From Oscillospiraceae bacterium (GTDB taxonomy: Bacteria > Bacillota > Clostridia > Oscillospirales > Acutalibacteraceae), in contig SVPU01000016.1 in the NCBI GenBank assembly GCA_015065685.1, positions 1 through 33,938 of the forward strand: a DNA stretch of 33,938 bases, read 5' to 3'. The stretch's first letter is position 1. The number at the start of each line of letters is the position of its first letter. This document shows, piece after piece, positions 18,104-26,461 of this stretch. The translations under genes were made by a program, and so were the position numbers. The notes beneath the pieces were generated by a model. That model saw nothing but the letters and a program-made list of their open reading frames with translations. It was not told the DNA's origin and made no database searches.

Positions 18104-19631
18104 CACTCTCACCTCCGTTAGACTTAGTCATCAAAAGACCTATTTCTTCCTTGGTTGTATTTCGGCCATCAACAATGCCAGTAATTCTTCCCGAACCGAT
18201 AACCATAATTCTATCGCAAAGCTCAATTAAAACATCGAGGTCTTCTCCGACAAAAATAACCGCAACACCTTTTTTCTTTTGTTCGTTCAAAAGATTATAA
18301 ATGGTATAAGAGGAATTTATATCAAGACCTCTTACGGGATATGCCGCCATAAGCACGGTTGGTGAAGCAGCAATTTCTCTTCCCACGAGCACCTTTTGAA
18401 CATTACCGCCCGAAAGTCTGCGTACGGGGGTTGTGGCAGCAGGTGTTACAACCTCTAGGTCATCTATGATATGCTGAGCTAAATCCTTAGGACCTTTTCT
18501 TTCGAGGAATAGCGATTTTCCCTTGCGATAAGACCTCAGCATCATATTATCAATAATATCCATATTGCCAACAAGGCCCATACCGAGTCTGTCCTCAGGA
18601 ACAAAGGAAAGGCGAACACCAAGCTCCCTTATTTGCATGGGAGTTTTGTTTCGCAAATCCTCTGTTTGCTTGGTTTTGGGATTGTTATAAAAAATTTCAC
18701 CAAACTGAACCTGTTGAAGACCTGCAATTGCCTCGAGCAATTCGCGTTGACCCGAACCTGCAATACCCGCAATACCTAAAATTTCGCCCGAGCGTGCGGT
18801 GAAGGTTATATCATCAAGTATTTTAACGCCCTCTCTGTTTATACATTCAAGGTCCTTAACTATAAGGCGCTCTTCGGTGTTTTGCGGCTCGCTTCTTTCA
18901 ATATTAAGCGAAATCTTTTTGCCCACCATCATTTCGGTGAGTTCCGATTCGTTTGTGTTTGCGGTTTCAACCGTGTCAACATATTCGCCCTTGCGAAGAA
19001 CAGCCACTCTGTCCGACAAGGATAAAACCTCATGAAGCTTGTGGGTTATGATTATAATTGCCTTGCCATCGTCCCTCATTCTGCGAAGAACCGCAAAAAG
19101 CTTTTGTGTTTCTTGCGGAGTCAACACTGCGGTGGGCTCATCAAGAATGAGAATATCTGCACCGCGATATAAAACCTTAATGATTTCAACCGTTTGTTTT
19201 TCCGAAACACTCATCTCATGAATTTTCTTTGCGGGGTCAACCTCAAAGCTATATTTTTCAGCAATTTCTTTTATATTTTTTTCAGCCTTTTTGATATCAT
19301 ATTTTCCCTCTTCTTTAAGGCCTAATATAATATTTTCGGTTGCTGAAAAAACATCAACAAGCTTGAAATGCTGATGAATCATACCTATCTTAAAGTTGAA
19401 TGCATCCTTAGGTGAGCGAATAACCACCTCTTCGCCATCAACAAAAATCTGGCCCTCATCAGGAAAATAAATTCCCGAAATCATATTCATAAGTGTTGTT
19501 TTTCCGCTGCCATTTTCACCTAAAATTGATAAAATCTCGCCGCGGTTAACGGTTAAGTTAACATTTTTATTTGCAACAACACTACCGAATGTTTTGGTTA
19601 TATTTTTTAATTCTATAGCCGCTTTTTTCAA
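18090..19631 (-). CDS. nupO: Nucleoside ABC transporter ATPase with two nucleotide-binding modules (YufO/NupO type)
   Basis: A 513-residue tandem ABC ATPase of the sugar/nucleoside class. The first module has Walker A GENGSGKTT, a divergent signature (MSVSEKQTVEI) and Walker B ILILDEPTAVLTP. The second has a degenerate Walker A (GIAGSGQRELLEAIAG), a full signature LSGGNVQKVLVGREI and an altered Walker B (VLMAAYPVRGLD), the normal asymmetry of this family. The start is a TTG at 19631: AAGGAG lies 8 bases before it and the ABC domain begins right after. The frame is open back to 19733, but the ATG at 19649 has no ribosome binding site. It follows the lipoprotein gene after a hairpin and overlaps nupP. 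Confidence 0.93.
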   Translation of the reverse strand: MKKAAIELKNITKTFGSVVANKNVNLTVNRGEILSILGENGSGKTTLMNMISGIYFPDEGQIFVDGEEVVIRSPKDAFNFKIGMIHQHFKLVDVFSATENIILGLKEEGKYDIKKAEKNIKEIAEKYSFEVDPAKKIHEMSVSEKQTVEIIKVLYRGADILILDEPTAVLTPQETQKLFAVLRRMRDDGKAIIIITHKLHEVLSLSDRVAVLRKGEYVDTVETANTNESELTEMMVGKKISLNIERSEPQNTEERLIVKDLECINREGVKILDDITFTARSGEILGIAGIAGSGQRELLEAIAGLQQVQFGEIFYNNPKTKQTEDLRNKTPMQIRELGVRLSFVPEDRLGMGLVGNMDIIDNMMLRSYRKGKSLFLERKGPKDLAQHIIDDLEVVTPAATTPVRRLSGGNVQKVLVGREIAASPTVLMAAYPVRGLDINSSYTIYNLLNEQKKKGVAVIFVGEDLDVLIELCDRIMVIGSGRITGIVDGRNTTKEEIGLLMTKSNGGESGGTN

Positions 19632-19713
19632 GGCTTTTTCTCCTTTCATTGCAGTTATAGCCAACACACAAAACCCTTGTGCGCACGCTATAACCGCACT
19701 GATAAAACTGAAC

Positions 19714-19741
19714 AAGGCGGAGCACTTATGCACTCCGCCTT
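19714..19741 (-). promoter_or_regulatory. Intercistronic hairpin between bmp and nupO
   Basis: AAGGCGGAG / CTCCGCCTT (19714-19722 with 19733-19741), GC-rich, followed on the minus strand by TGTTCAGTTTTATC without a clean T-run. It probably protects the upstream mRNA end or partly terminates, giving more binding protein than membrane and ATPase subunits. Confidence 0.7.
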
Positions 19742-19753
19742 AAAATCGCTTAA

Positions 19754-21007
19754 TTATTCAGCCGGAACGGTTATACCATCAATAATTACATTGAAGTAGG
19801 GCGCAGATCTCTTTTCAGACTCAATGAAGCGACCTTCAACGATAGCTTCGGTGTCCGGAACGAAATCACCCAAATCAACAACGTCAGCAAGATATGTGGT
19901 AAGTTCCTTGCCTTCAACTGTGAAGGTCTTGGTATCAAACACCTTGATTTCGCCCTTGTTTAGCTTATCCTTAGCAGCATCAATAGCAGCCTGAGTACCT
20001 TCAGCAGCATTCTTAGTGAGAGTTGTGAGCTGAACAGCGCCCTCTTCGAGAGTTGCGCAATAATCAGCAGGGATAGATGTTCCCTCTAACATAGCCTTAA
20101 TCATCATAGTCATATAAGGAACCCAAGAAATCTTGGAAGAGATGATAGCGGTGTTAGGACCAATGTTAGAAGTATCAACATTATAAGCAACGTTAGGAAC
20201 GCCGGCAGCTTCACATGCAGAAGGAGCACCCGAAGAGTCAGCGTGCTGGCTTATAAGCTTACAGCCGTTAGCAATAAGAGCCTTAGCAGCTGTATTTTCT
20301 TTCTCGATATCAAACCAAGACTGAGTATACTGAACTTCCATAGTAACAGTGGGACATACGGATTTAGCACCGAGATAGAAGGATGTATAACCAGAGATAA
20401 CCTCTGCATAGGGGAATGCACCAACATAACCCATTTTTGCTTCATTAGCTGTGAATTTGCCTGCATTAATCATTTCGTTGAGCTTCATACCTGCAGCGAT
20501 ACCTGCGAGATAACGGCCCTTGTAAATCTCAGCAAAAGCAGTGTGATAGTTGCTAACGCCCTCAATTTTACCGCGGGTTCCTGTTGCGTGGCAGAATTGA
20601 ACCTTCGGGAACTCCTTAGCAGCCTTAATCATATAAGGCTCATGTCCGAAAGAGTCAGCAAAAATTACCTGACATCCGGCGGTAACAAGCTCTTTAGCAG
20701 TTGTATAGCACTCTTCACCCTCGGGAATACCGGTTTTCATAATAACCTGGCTTTCGCCGATTCCGAGAGCTTCACAAGCAGCATTTGCAGCATCGATAAA
20801 GTTCTTGTCATAAGTAGAGTTTGCATCGTGCAAGAAGATGAAACCAACCTTTAGGTCCTCTTTTGCAACCTTTTCAATCTGTGCCGGAGTGGTTAATGTA
20901 ACCTCATCGATAGATTGAACCTTGGCTTGGTCGCCACCGTTTTCTCCACAGCCTGCAAATACAACGAGCATTGCAAGTGCGAGAAGAATTGCGAGTAACT
21001 TTTTCAT
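19754..21007 (-). CDS. nupN: BMP family nucleoside-binding lipoprotein of the ABC importer
   Basis: A 417-residue exported lipoprotein. The start at 21007 gives a normal signal (MKKLLAILLALAMLVVFAGC, lipid-modified Cys20), with GAGGGG 8-9 bases upstream; the frame stays open to 21055 but without a signal-like start. The mature part has the BMP/Med periplasmic-binding fold, with landmarks VGFIFLHDANSTYDKNF, the ELVTAGCQVIFADSFGHEP strand-turn, FCHATGTRG, YLAGIAAGM and the QHADSSGAPSACEAAG ligand-pocket segment. Such proteins capture purine or other nucleosides outside the cell for NupOPQ. It lies 51 bases after xpt, in the same operon. Ligand is inferred from operon context. Confidence 0.9.
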   Translation of the reverse strand: MKKLLAILLALAMLVVFAGCGENGGDQAKVQSIDEVTLTTPAQIEKVAKEDLKVGFIFLHDANSTYDKNFIDAANAACEALGIGESQVIMKTGIPEGEECYTTAKELVTAGCQVIFADSFGHEPYMIKAAKEFPKVQFCHATGTRGKIEGVSNYHTAFAEIYKGRYLAGIAAGMKLNEMINAGKFTANEAKMGYVGAFPYAEVISGYTSFYLGAKSVCPTVTMEVQYTQSWFDIEKENTAAKALIANGCKLISQHADSSGAPSACEAAGVPNVAYNVDTSNIGPNTAIISSKISWVPYMTMMIKAMLEGTSIPADYCATLEEGAVQLTTLTKNAAEGTQAAIDAAKDKLNKGEIKVFDTKTFTVEGKELTTYLADVVDLGDFVPDTEAIVEGRFIESEKRSAPYFNVIIDGITVPAE

Positions 21008-21058
21008 TTTAAAAATCCCCTCTTTTTTAAATTTTATGTAAATTAAATTACACACAAA

Positions 21059-21628
21059 TTAACGAAATGTGAGTGAATCCTCACTCATACTTTCAACAAT
21101 AGCGAGCGACTCAACCCTTATGCCTCTCTCGCGAAGCTTGTCCCCACCGTTTTGAAAGCCTTTTTCAATTGCACAAGAACAACCGACAACCTCGGCTTCC
21201 GCTTGCGCCACAATATCAATCAGTCCCTCAAGCGCCTTGCCGTTTGCAAGAAAATCATCAACAATTAAAATTCTTTCACCCTTTGTGAGATATTCTTGAT
21301 TAACAACGATTGTATAATCAACACCGTGGGTATAAGAATGAACACTCGTTTTATAAACATCGCCCGAAATATTATGGCTTTTATGCTTTTTGGCAAAAAC
21401 AACAGGCAAGTGCATTGAAGCCGCAGCCGCCATTGCGATTGCTATTCCCGAAGTTTCCACCGTTAAAATTTTATCTATTTTTTCGTTTTCAAAAAGTCTT
21501 GCGATTTCCTCTCCCATTTCCATAAGAAAATCCACATCAAGTCTGTGATTTAAAAAAGAGGTTACCTTTAAAATATTACCGGGGAGAACCCTGCCTTCTT
21601 TCAAAATTTTTTCTTCTAATTTCTTCAA
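21059..21628 (-). CDS. xpt: Xanthine phosphoribosyltransferase
   Basis: A 189-residue cytoplasmic purine-salvage enzyme that joins xanthine to PRPP to give XMP. The family N-terminus KILKEGRVLPGNILKV, the strand GIAIAMAAAASMHLPVVFAKK, and the PRPP-binding motif ILIVDDFLANGKAL (residues ~125-138) are all present. The start codon is TTG, with GGGGAG 9 bases upstream; no ATG lies nearby. It opens the purine operon, so imported nucleosides or bases can be salvaged directly. In Bacillus this gene is controlled by a guanine riboswitch; here the predicted leader is about 30 bases and too short to contain one. Confidence 0.95.
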   Translation of the reverse strand: MKKLEEKILKEGRVLPGNILKVTSFLNHRLDVDFLMEMGEEIARLFENEKIDKILTVETSGIAIAMAAAASMHLPVVFAKKHKSHNISGDVYKTSVHSYTHGVDYTIVVNQEYLTKGERILIVDDFLANGKALEGLIDIVAQAEAEVVGCSCAIEKGFQNGGDKLRERGIRVESLAIVESMSEDSLTFR

Positions 21629-21666
21629 GCAGAACTCTCCCCTTCTCTATTTATAAATATGTAAAT

Positions 21667-21695
21667 ATTTTACTCGAAAAATTTTATGTTGTCAA
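21667..21695 (-). promoter_or_regulatory. Consensus sigma-A promoter of the xpt-nup operon
   Basis: On the minus strand: TTGACA (21695-21690), 17-base spacer, TAAAAT (21672-21667). Transcription would begin near 21660, only about 32 bases before the xpt start. An operator for a purine repressor would have to overlap this site. Confidence 0.85.
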
Positions 21696-21746
21696 CTACA
21701 TATATTATTTTTTTTAAAGAAAAATCAACATTTTGTGTTTTTATAT

Positions 21747-21775
21747 AAAAAAGGCGGGTTTTCCCCGCCTTTTTT
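21747..21775 (-). terminator. Intrinsic terminator of the FAD-dependent dehydrogenase gene
   Basis: A perfect 12-bp stem (21747-21758 with 21764-21775), core GGCGGG, five-base loop, T6 tail on both strands. It lies 6 bases after the stop codon at 21781. Confidence 0.92.
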
Positions 21776-21780
21776 GGTTA

Positions 21781-23160
21781 TTAATTTGTAATGCAATCAG
21801 CAACATAGATTCCCATTGCTCCGGATTGCGAAAGTCCTCGGCAAATTCCGCTGCCATCACCTATTATATAAACGCCGTCTGTCAATTCGAACTTTTCGTT
21901 TATAAACTTTGGTCTGATTGAATAATACTTGCTCTCACAACCGTAAAGCAAGGTATCATCATTAGCAGTTCCGGGTGCAACCTTATCGAGTGCATAAATT
22001 GTCTCAATAATATTGGTCAATATTCTATGTGGCAAAACAAGTGAAATATCGCCCGCGGTAGCCTTAAGTGTGGGCTCAACCGTATTTTGCTTTAATCTGT
22101 GGTCGTTTGTTCTTCTGCCGCGAATTAAATCTCCGAAACGCTGAACCAAAACGCTGCCGTTGCCAATCATATTAGCAAGGCGCGAAATATTTTCGGCATA
22201 TTCAGTAGGCTGATTGAAGGGCTCTGTGAAACGAATGCTCGAAAGAATTGCGAAGTTGCAATTTTCGGTGCGCTTTTCATCCTCAGCATAAGAGTGTCCG
22301 TTTGCTGTGATTATACCGTGGTTATTTTCCGCCGAAACAAGACCACCCTTATTAAAGCAGAACATTCTGCAACGGTCCTCAAAGGTTTTGGTTTTATAAA
22401 GAATTTTGGGCTCATAAATCTTATCGGAAAACTCTTTCCAGATAATATCCTTCATTTCAACTCTAACGCCGATATCGATATGGTTTGAGCTCATTTTAAC
22501 ACCAAAGCTGCGGCAGAAATCAGCCACAAAGTTAGCGCCACCGCGGCCTGTTGCGATAATAATTTTATCTGCACAAAGTTGTTCACCATTAGTGTAGTGA
22601 AGAATATATCCTTCGCCATCCTTTTCAACCTTTTCGCAATCGTAAAAATGGAGCATTTCAACCCCTGCTTCGCCGATTGCTTTAATAAGATTCTGCATTG
22701 TTACATAATTCTTATCTGTGCCCAGGTGCTTAACATTCATATCGAGCAAACGAAGATTATTCTGAAGGCATTTTAATTTCAAATCATCGTTTGATTTATA
22801 AACCTGTGGCACACCCGAGGTGCAGTATTTAACGAGAATTTTATCAACCTCGTCTATGTATTTATTGGCAAGTTCATCGCCGAGTTCTTCGCCTAATGTT
22901 CCGCCATAGGCAGTACCCAAATTAAACTTTCCGTCCGAAAAAGCGCCCGCTCCCGCATAACCGCTTGTTATACTGCAGGTTTTACAATGCACACAAACGC
23001 TGTTTTTACCTGCAGGGCAATGTCTTTTCTCAAGCACATTTCCGCGCTCTGTGATTGCAATTTTAAGCTCCGGTGAATTTTGTTTTAAACGGTAAGCCGC
23101 CATAAGACCGCCTATACCGCCGCCAATAATTACAACATCAAACTTCTTTAAAGTAGACAT
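21781..23160 (-). CDS. NAD(P)/FAD-dependent oxidoreductase (uncharacterised FAD-dependent dehydrogenase, COG2509 type)
   Basis: A 459-residue soluble flavoprotein. The N-terminus has the FAD motif DVVIIGGGIGGLMAAYRL, then a cysteine-rich segment with CPAGKNSVCVHCKTC (four cysteines and one His close together). A second dinucleotide strand lies near residue ~200 (KIIIATGRGGANFV), and the C-terminus has GVYIIGDGSGICRGLSQSGAMG, as in HI0933/BaiN-like and COG2509 proteins. These are thought to reduce an unidentified substrate. The cysteine cluster could bind a metal or be redox active. AAAGGAAAG precedes the ATG. Its only good promoter lies beyond a terminator-like hairpin, so expression may depend on readthrough. 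Its terminator isolates it from xpt. Confidence 0.85.
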   Translation of the reverse strand: MSTLKKFDVVIIGGGIGGLMAAYRLKQNSPELKIAITERGNVLEKRHCPAGKNSVCVHCKTCSITSGYAGAGAFSDGKFNLGTAYGGTLGEELGDELANKYIDEVDKILVKYCTSGVPQVYKSNDDLKLKCLQNNLRLLDMNVKHLGTDKNYVTMQNLIKAIGEAGVEMLHFYDCEKVEKDGEGYILHYTNGEQLCADKIIIATGRGGANFVADFCRSFGVKMSSNHIDIGVRVEMKDIIWKEFSDKIYEPKILYKTKTFEDRCRMFCFNKGGLVSAENNHGIITANGHSYAEDEKRTENCNFAILSSIRFTEPFNQPTEYAENISRLANMIGNGSVLVQRFGDLIRGRRTNDHRLKQNTVEPTLKATAGDISLVLPHRILTNIIETIYALDKVAPGTANDDTLLYGCESKYYSIRPKFINEKFELTDGVYIIGDGSGICRGLSQSGAMGIYVADCITN

Positions 23161-23219
23161 GAATTTTCTTTCCTTTTTCTTTTAATATGCATAACTTTTC
23201 TTTTAGCAGGCATAAAAAG

Positions 23220-23251
23220 GGCTGCATTTTCATTCCCCGGAAAATGCAGCC
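23220..23251 (-). terminator. Terminator-like hairpin after the DUF4340 gene, within the leader of the FAD-dependent dehydrogenase
   Basis: On the minus strand GGCTGCATTTTC (23251-23240) pairs perfectly with GAAAATGCAGCC (23231-23220), 8-base loop, followed by CTTTTTAT. It lies about 8 bases downstream of the predicted transcription start of the promoter at 23266-23294, so that transcript would meet it at once. Confidence 0.85.
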
Positions 23252-23265
23252 TTTACTGCTTTCAT

Positions 23266-23294
23266 ATTATAGATTATATTGTCTCGCTTGTCAA
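23266..23294 (-). promoter_or_regulatory. Perfect-consensus sigma-A promoter pointing into the hairpin
   Basis: On the minus strand: TTGACA (23294-23289), 17-base spacer, TATAAT (23271-23266). It begins 2 bases after the DUF4340 stop codon. Predicted start near 23259. Confidence 0.85.
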
Positions 23295-23296
23295 CA

Positions 23297-24883
23297 TTAA
23301 TCTACCACAATTGTTTCGTTTGCCGCAACTTTAGCAACATATTTAGCCAATTTCTTTATTGGAGCAGAGGTGAGTTTACCGATGCTTTCGCCATCTACCC
23401 TACATTCATATCGGGTTTCGCTTGCCTTCACAAACTCAACCTTATTTGTGCCGCCAACGCTCTCCTTGAATATAAATTCAATGGTATAATCGGCATTTGT
23501 TTTAAGATTGTCAACATTGTATTCGCTGCAGTTAAGCATTGCGCAAAGTCCATAAAAGTTCTGGAAATTTTCCGAATCGAGCTTCTTACCGTTGCAGGTA
23601 ATGTAATAATCCTCATCAGAGTTTTCATCTGTTTGAGGCGCAATTGTGAATTCGTAAGTAGCCTCAGGAGTTTTGAAGATAAACTTATCAACATCATCAA
23701 TAGGATTCATACAAACCCAAGAAGAATAAAAGCTTGTGGGTGTGAATTCTACAAACGAAACATCGGTCGGCGCAACCTTTTTCACAAATTCATCGGTATC
23801 GCAAACAGCGGCATAATAACCGTCCTCTTGCATTTTAAAGCTATAAGAAAAGGTTTGCTTTCCGATTTTCATTGTCATTTTAAAATCGGGATTATCAAGG
23901 CCGAATTTCTTAAGTGTGTTAGCCTTAACATCGAACGAATAAGCGCCAACCGCCGAAATACCCACATTGTAGATATTATAAATCGTGTTTATAGCTTCCC
24001 CGCCCGCGCGCTTTATGGGTGAGGTTATAAGAAATGGCACATATGTTGAAATCCTTGTGTCCTCATTCATTTGGAACACCATCGGCTTTGCAAAGTTTTT
24101 GCCCGTGATAGTGATATTATCAAACATATAAATCTCGCCATCGGCATCCTTATACTCTGATAATACATTTTCCATCGGGAAGCCGGACATAGCCTCGGCA
24201 ACCGCCATATCAAGCGCTTCAAATTCAAATTTTTCTTTGAAATCACTGCCTACCAAATAAATTTTCGAGGAATTTGAGAGCTTGAGGTAATAACCCGAAT
24301 TATCAGGTGATTCATCACCAAGCAAAACCGAGAATTTTTCGCCCGATAACTGATTTATTTCAATTTCCAAGCTCGGCTTATCAAGGCCGCATTGAGTAGC
24401 GGTTTTTTTGTCAATCTCGCGCGAGGCTTTAATTGCAATCGCGCTGTTTGCAACAGTTGACACCGAAGAGGTGTTAATAAACTTCTCGTTATAATTTCTC
24501 AAATACCAATCATAAGACGAGGTGCTGCTTGAAGAGCTAAAGCCTGTTTTTTCCTTAACATAAAGCTCAAAGCTACCCTTGCTGTTTTTAACTGTAACAG
24601 TTTCAATATCTTCTTCTTTTAGGCTGAGAACCTCGATTTCTTCAACACCCGTGTTTACTTCGGGCTCTTCGGGGTCGGGGATAAGTTTTATTGCCGCAAA
24701 GGTGCCGCCGGCTAAAACAGCCACCGCCAAAGCAGCCGCAATTATAGCTTTAATTCTTTTCTTGCCCGCACTTGAAGCTTCACTTTTTTCCTTGTGCTCT
24801 TGAGGGTTGGAGAATATGGTTGAAAACTCCTCTTGACCCTCAGCCTCATTTTTTATAGGTTCGTTTTCGGGAATATTAGTCAT
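23297..24883 (-). CDS. DUF4340 domain-containing membrane-anchored protein
   Basis: A 528-residue protein: an acidic cytoplasmic N-terminus (~43 residues), one membrane helix (about 44-64, IIAAALAVAVLAGGTFAAI) and a long extracytoplasmic part. That part contains two similar modules, each with a helix/strand layout typical of DUF4340; the first holds the CGLDKPSLEIEI box and the second KKFGLDNPDFKMTM. The function of this family is not known; it is regularly found after GldG-like genes. It starts 2 bases after the gldG-like stop codon with AAGGAA in the coding end of that gene, so it is translated together with it. A Ser-rich stretch (FSSSSSTSSYDWYLRNY) follows the first strand. It is the last gene of the cassette. 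Confidence 0.85.
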   Translation of the reverse strand: MTNIPENEPIKNEAEGQEEFSTIFSNPQEHKEKSEASSAGKKRIKAIIAAALAVAVLAGGTFAAIKLIPDPEEPEVNTGVEEIEVLSLKEEDIETVTVKNSKGSFELYVKEKTGFSSSSSTSSYDWYLRNYNEKFINTSSVSTVANSAIAIKASREIDKKTATQCGLDKPSLEIEINQLSGEKFSVLLGDESPDNSGYYLKLSNSSKIYLVGSDFKEKFEFEALDMAVAEAMSGFPMENVLSEYKDADGEIYMFDNITITGKNFAKPMVFQMNEDTRISTYVPFLITSPIKRAGGEAINTIYNIYNVGISAVGAYSFDVKANTLKKFGLDNPDFKMTMKIGKQTFSYSFKMQEDGYYAAVCDTDEFVKKVAPTDVSFVEFTPTSFYSSWVCMNPIDDVDKFIFKTPEATYEFTIAPQTDENSDEDYYITCNGKKLDSENFQNFYGLCAMLNCSEYNVDNLKTNADYTIEFIFKESVGGTNKVEFVKASETRYECRVDGESIGKLTSAPIKKLAKYVAKVAANETIVVD

Positions 24884-24885
24884 TT

Positions 24886-26448
24886 TTATGCGTTCCTTCT
24901 CTTAATATAAACATAAATTCCAAGAACAATAAGAACTACGGGTAATAATCCCATAAAGATAATGCGGATTAAAACAACCGAGCTTTCGGTAACCTTGTCG
25001 GTATAATTTTCGTTGGTTATTACCTTTGAAACGAAGAGTATGCCCGAATCCTCTGCACCAACGGCACGCTCCGCAACCGCAATGGTTATATCTTTATTAG
25101 AAACGCTTGAAAGTTCGTTGTAATCAGACTGAATGAACTGAACGCTGCTGAAGGCCATAACATAACTTGAAACATATTCGTTATCAACCATTTTTTTCTT
25201 TTCGGCCTGAATAATAGCAGAATATTCATCCTTTGTATAGTTACTTGCACCGGTCCAACCGTTCGAAACGCCTGCGGGTGCCGCAATTGCGGTTTTACCC
25301 GAAGAGGCAAGGGTTGTAACCTTAATGCCATCTTCATTTTCGAATGCCGCTTTCATGGGCACGTTTGAATCGGTGATGAATATGGTCATTCCTGCGGTTA
25401 TTTTATCATCGGTGCTTGTGGGATAAATGCCAATTGCTGTGGGAAGGTCGGGCAAATGGTTAGAAGTATCGGTTTCATAAACTATACCCTCTTCTACTGC
25501 AATTCCCCATTGCTCTAAGAAATCATAAAGATTTGAAAGATAAGGCATTGAAGCATCCGCAAAGAATAAAAGTCCCTTGCCGAGCATACCGTCATTATCA
25601 AGAAAATCCGAGATTGCATCAAGCTCGCTACCCAAGAAATCAACTGTGGGAGCAGCAATTAAAACTGCATCGTATTTGTTTGAGATTGAGGTTATAATTC
25701 CATCCGAAATAACATCAATTTCATAGTTATTTGTTTTAAGCATAGCCTGATATGAAGCGGTATAATCGTTAGCAGAATGTCCTGCAATAACTGCTATTTT
25801 TTTAACCTTATCACTAACAACATAGTCTATTGCACTTGTGAGCGCAGTTTCTATATTATTTCCGCTCACATAAGACATTGAATATCCGTATGCCGCATAG
25901 GATTCATCTTCATAAAGCTCGTAAATATCGGTAAAGCTGATTATCTTGTGGCGTTTATTGCCGTTATTTTCAGCCGAAACGATAATATCACCGTAATTTA
26001 TAGTCTCGTTAGCATAGAGAGCCGCAATATCGGTAAACTCAGCAGACTGTGTATCAATAAATTCAACATCAATCTTGCTATTGTAATCAGCATATTTTTC
26101 AACCAAGCTTACTGTTTGATTATAATATTCAGCAGCATCATAAACCACATTATATTGCTGTGCATAATAGGTCATATATCCGCCGATATAGCTTTCCTTA
26201 TCCGCACAGAAAATAACGCTTACATCTGTATCAATATCCTTAATATAGTCAATATTTTCCTGACTCATGGAATTAACCTTGTCAGATGACATATCAAATT
26301 CAAGACCGAGTTTGGTTGAAAGCGTGCTAACCAGGATATTAAAGATTATCACCCCGACAATAACCACTGCTGTTATTGCCAAGGAATAACCGCCTCGTTT
26401 TAAGAGGGCTTGATTTTTAATTTTTTTAACTTTAAAGCTCTTTTTCAT
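24886..26448 (-). CDS. GldG-like ABC auxiliary protein (ABC_transp_aux)
   Basis: With the start at 26448 the product has 520 residues. A short basic N-terminus precedes one membrane helix (about 20-42), then a large extracytoplasmic domain of the GldG/ABC_transp_aux type (landmarks: FDMSSDKVNSMSQENIDYI, VKKIAVIAGHSANDY, YDAVLIAAPTVDF, GKGLLFFADASMPYL), and a C-terminal helix (IFMGLLPVVLIVLGIYVYI) before the basic end. GldG in gliding Bacteroidota works with GldA and GldF; the role in non-gliding Clostridia is unknown. The start was chosen because AAGGGGG lies 8 bases before this ATG; an upstream in-frame start at 26484 would overlap the permease gene. The gap to the permease is 13 bases. Confidence 0.88.
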   Translation of the reverse strand: MKKSFKVKKIKNQALLKRGGYSLAITAVVIVGVIIFNILVSTLSTKLGLEFDMSSDKVNSMSQENIDYIKDIDTDVSVIFCADKESYIGGYMTYYAQQYNVVYDAAEYYNQTVSLVEKYADYNSKIDVEFIDTQSAEFTDIAALYANETINYGDIIVSAENNGNKRHKIISFTDIYELYEDESYAAYGYSMSYVSGNNIETALTSAIDYVVSDKVKKIAVIAGHSANDYTASYQAMLKTNNYEIDVISDGIITSISNKYDAVLIAAPTVDFLGSELDAISDFLDNDGMLGKGLLFFADASMPYLSNLYDFLEQWGIAVEEGIVYETDTSNHLPDLPTAIGIYPTSTDDKITAGMTIFITDSNVPMKAAFENEDGIKVTTLASSGKTAIAAPAGVSNGWTGASNYTKDEYSAIIQAEKKKMVDNEYVSSYVMAFSSVQFIQSDYNELSSVSNKDITIAVAERAVGAEDSGILFVSKVITNENYTDKVTESSVVLIRIIFMGLLPVVLIVLGIYVYIKRRNA

Positions 26449-26461
26449 ATTCATATCCCCC

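Noticed and set aside
20243-20854. Long plus-strand open frame (203 codons) opposite the BMP lipoprotein gene
   Set aside because: It lies fully antisense to a clear gene, has no recognisable domain and no promoter or good ribosome binding site.
21629-21700. Guanine or xanthine riboswitch before xpt
   Set aside because: The promoter places the transcript start only about 32 bases before the start codon, and no three-way junction or terminator is visible between them.
23279-24022. 247-codon plus-strand open frame opposite the DUF4340 gene
   Set aside because: It is antisense to a conserved, operon-embedded gene, and its composition (many Ile, Cys, Arg) is what the complement of that gene gives by chance.
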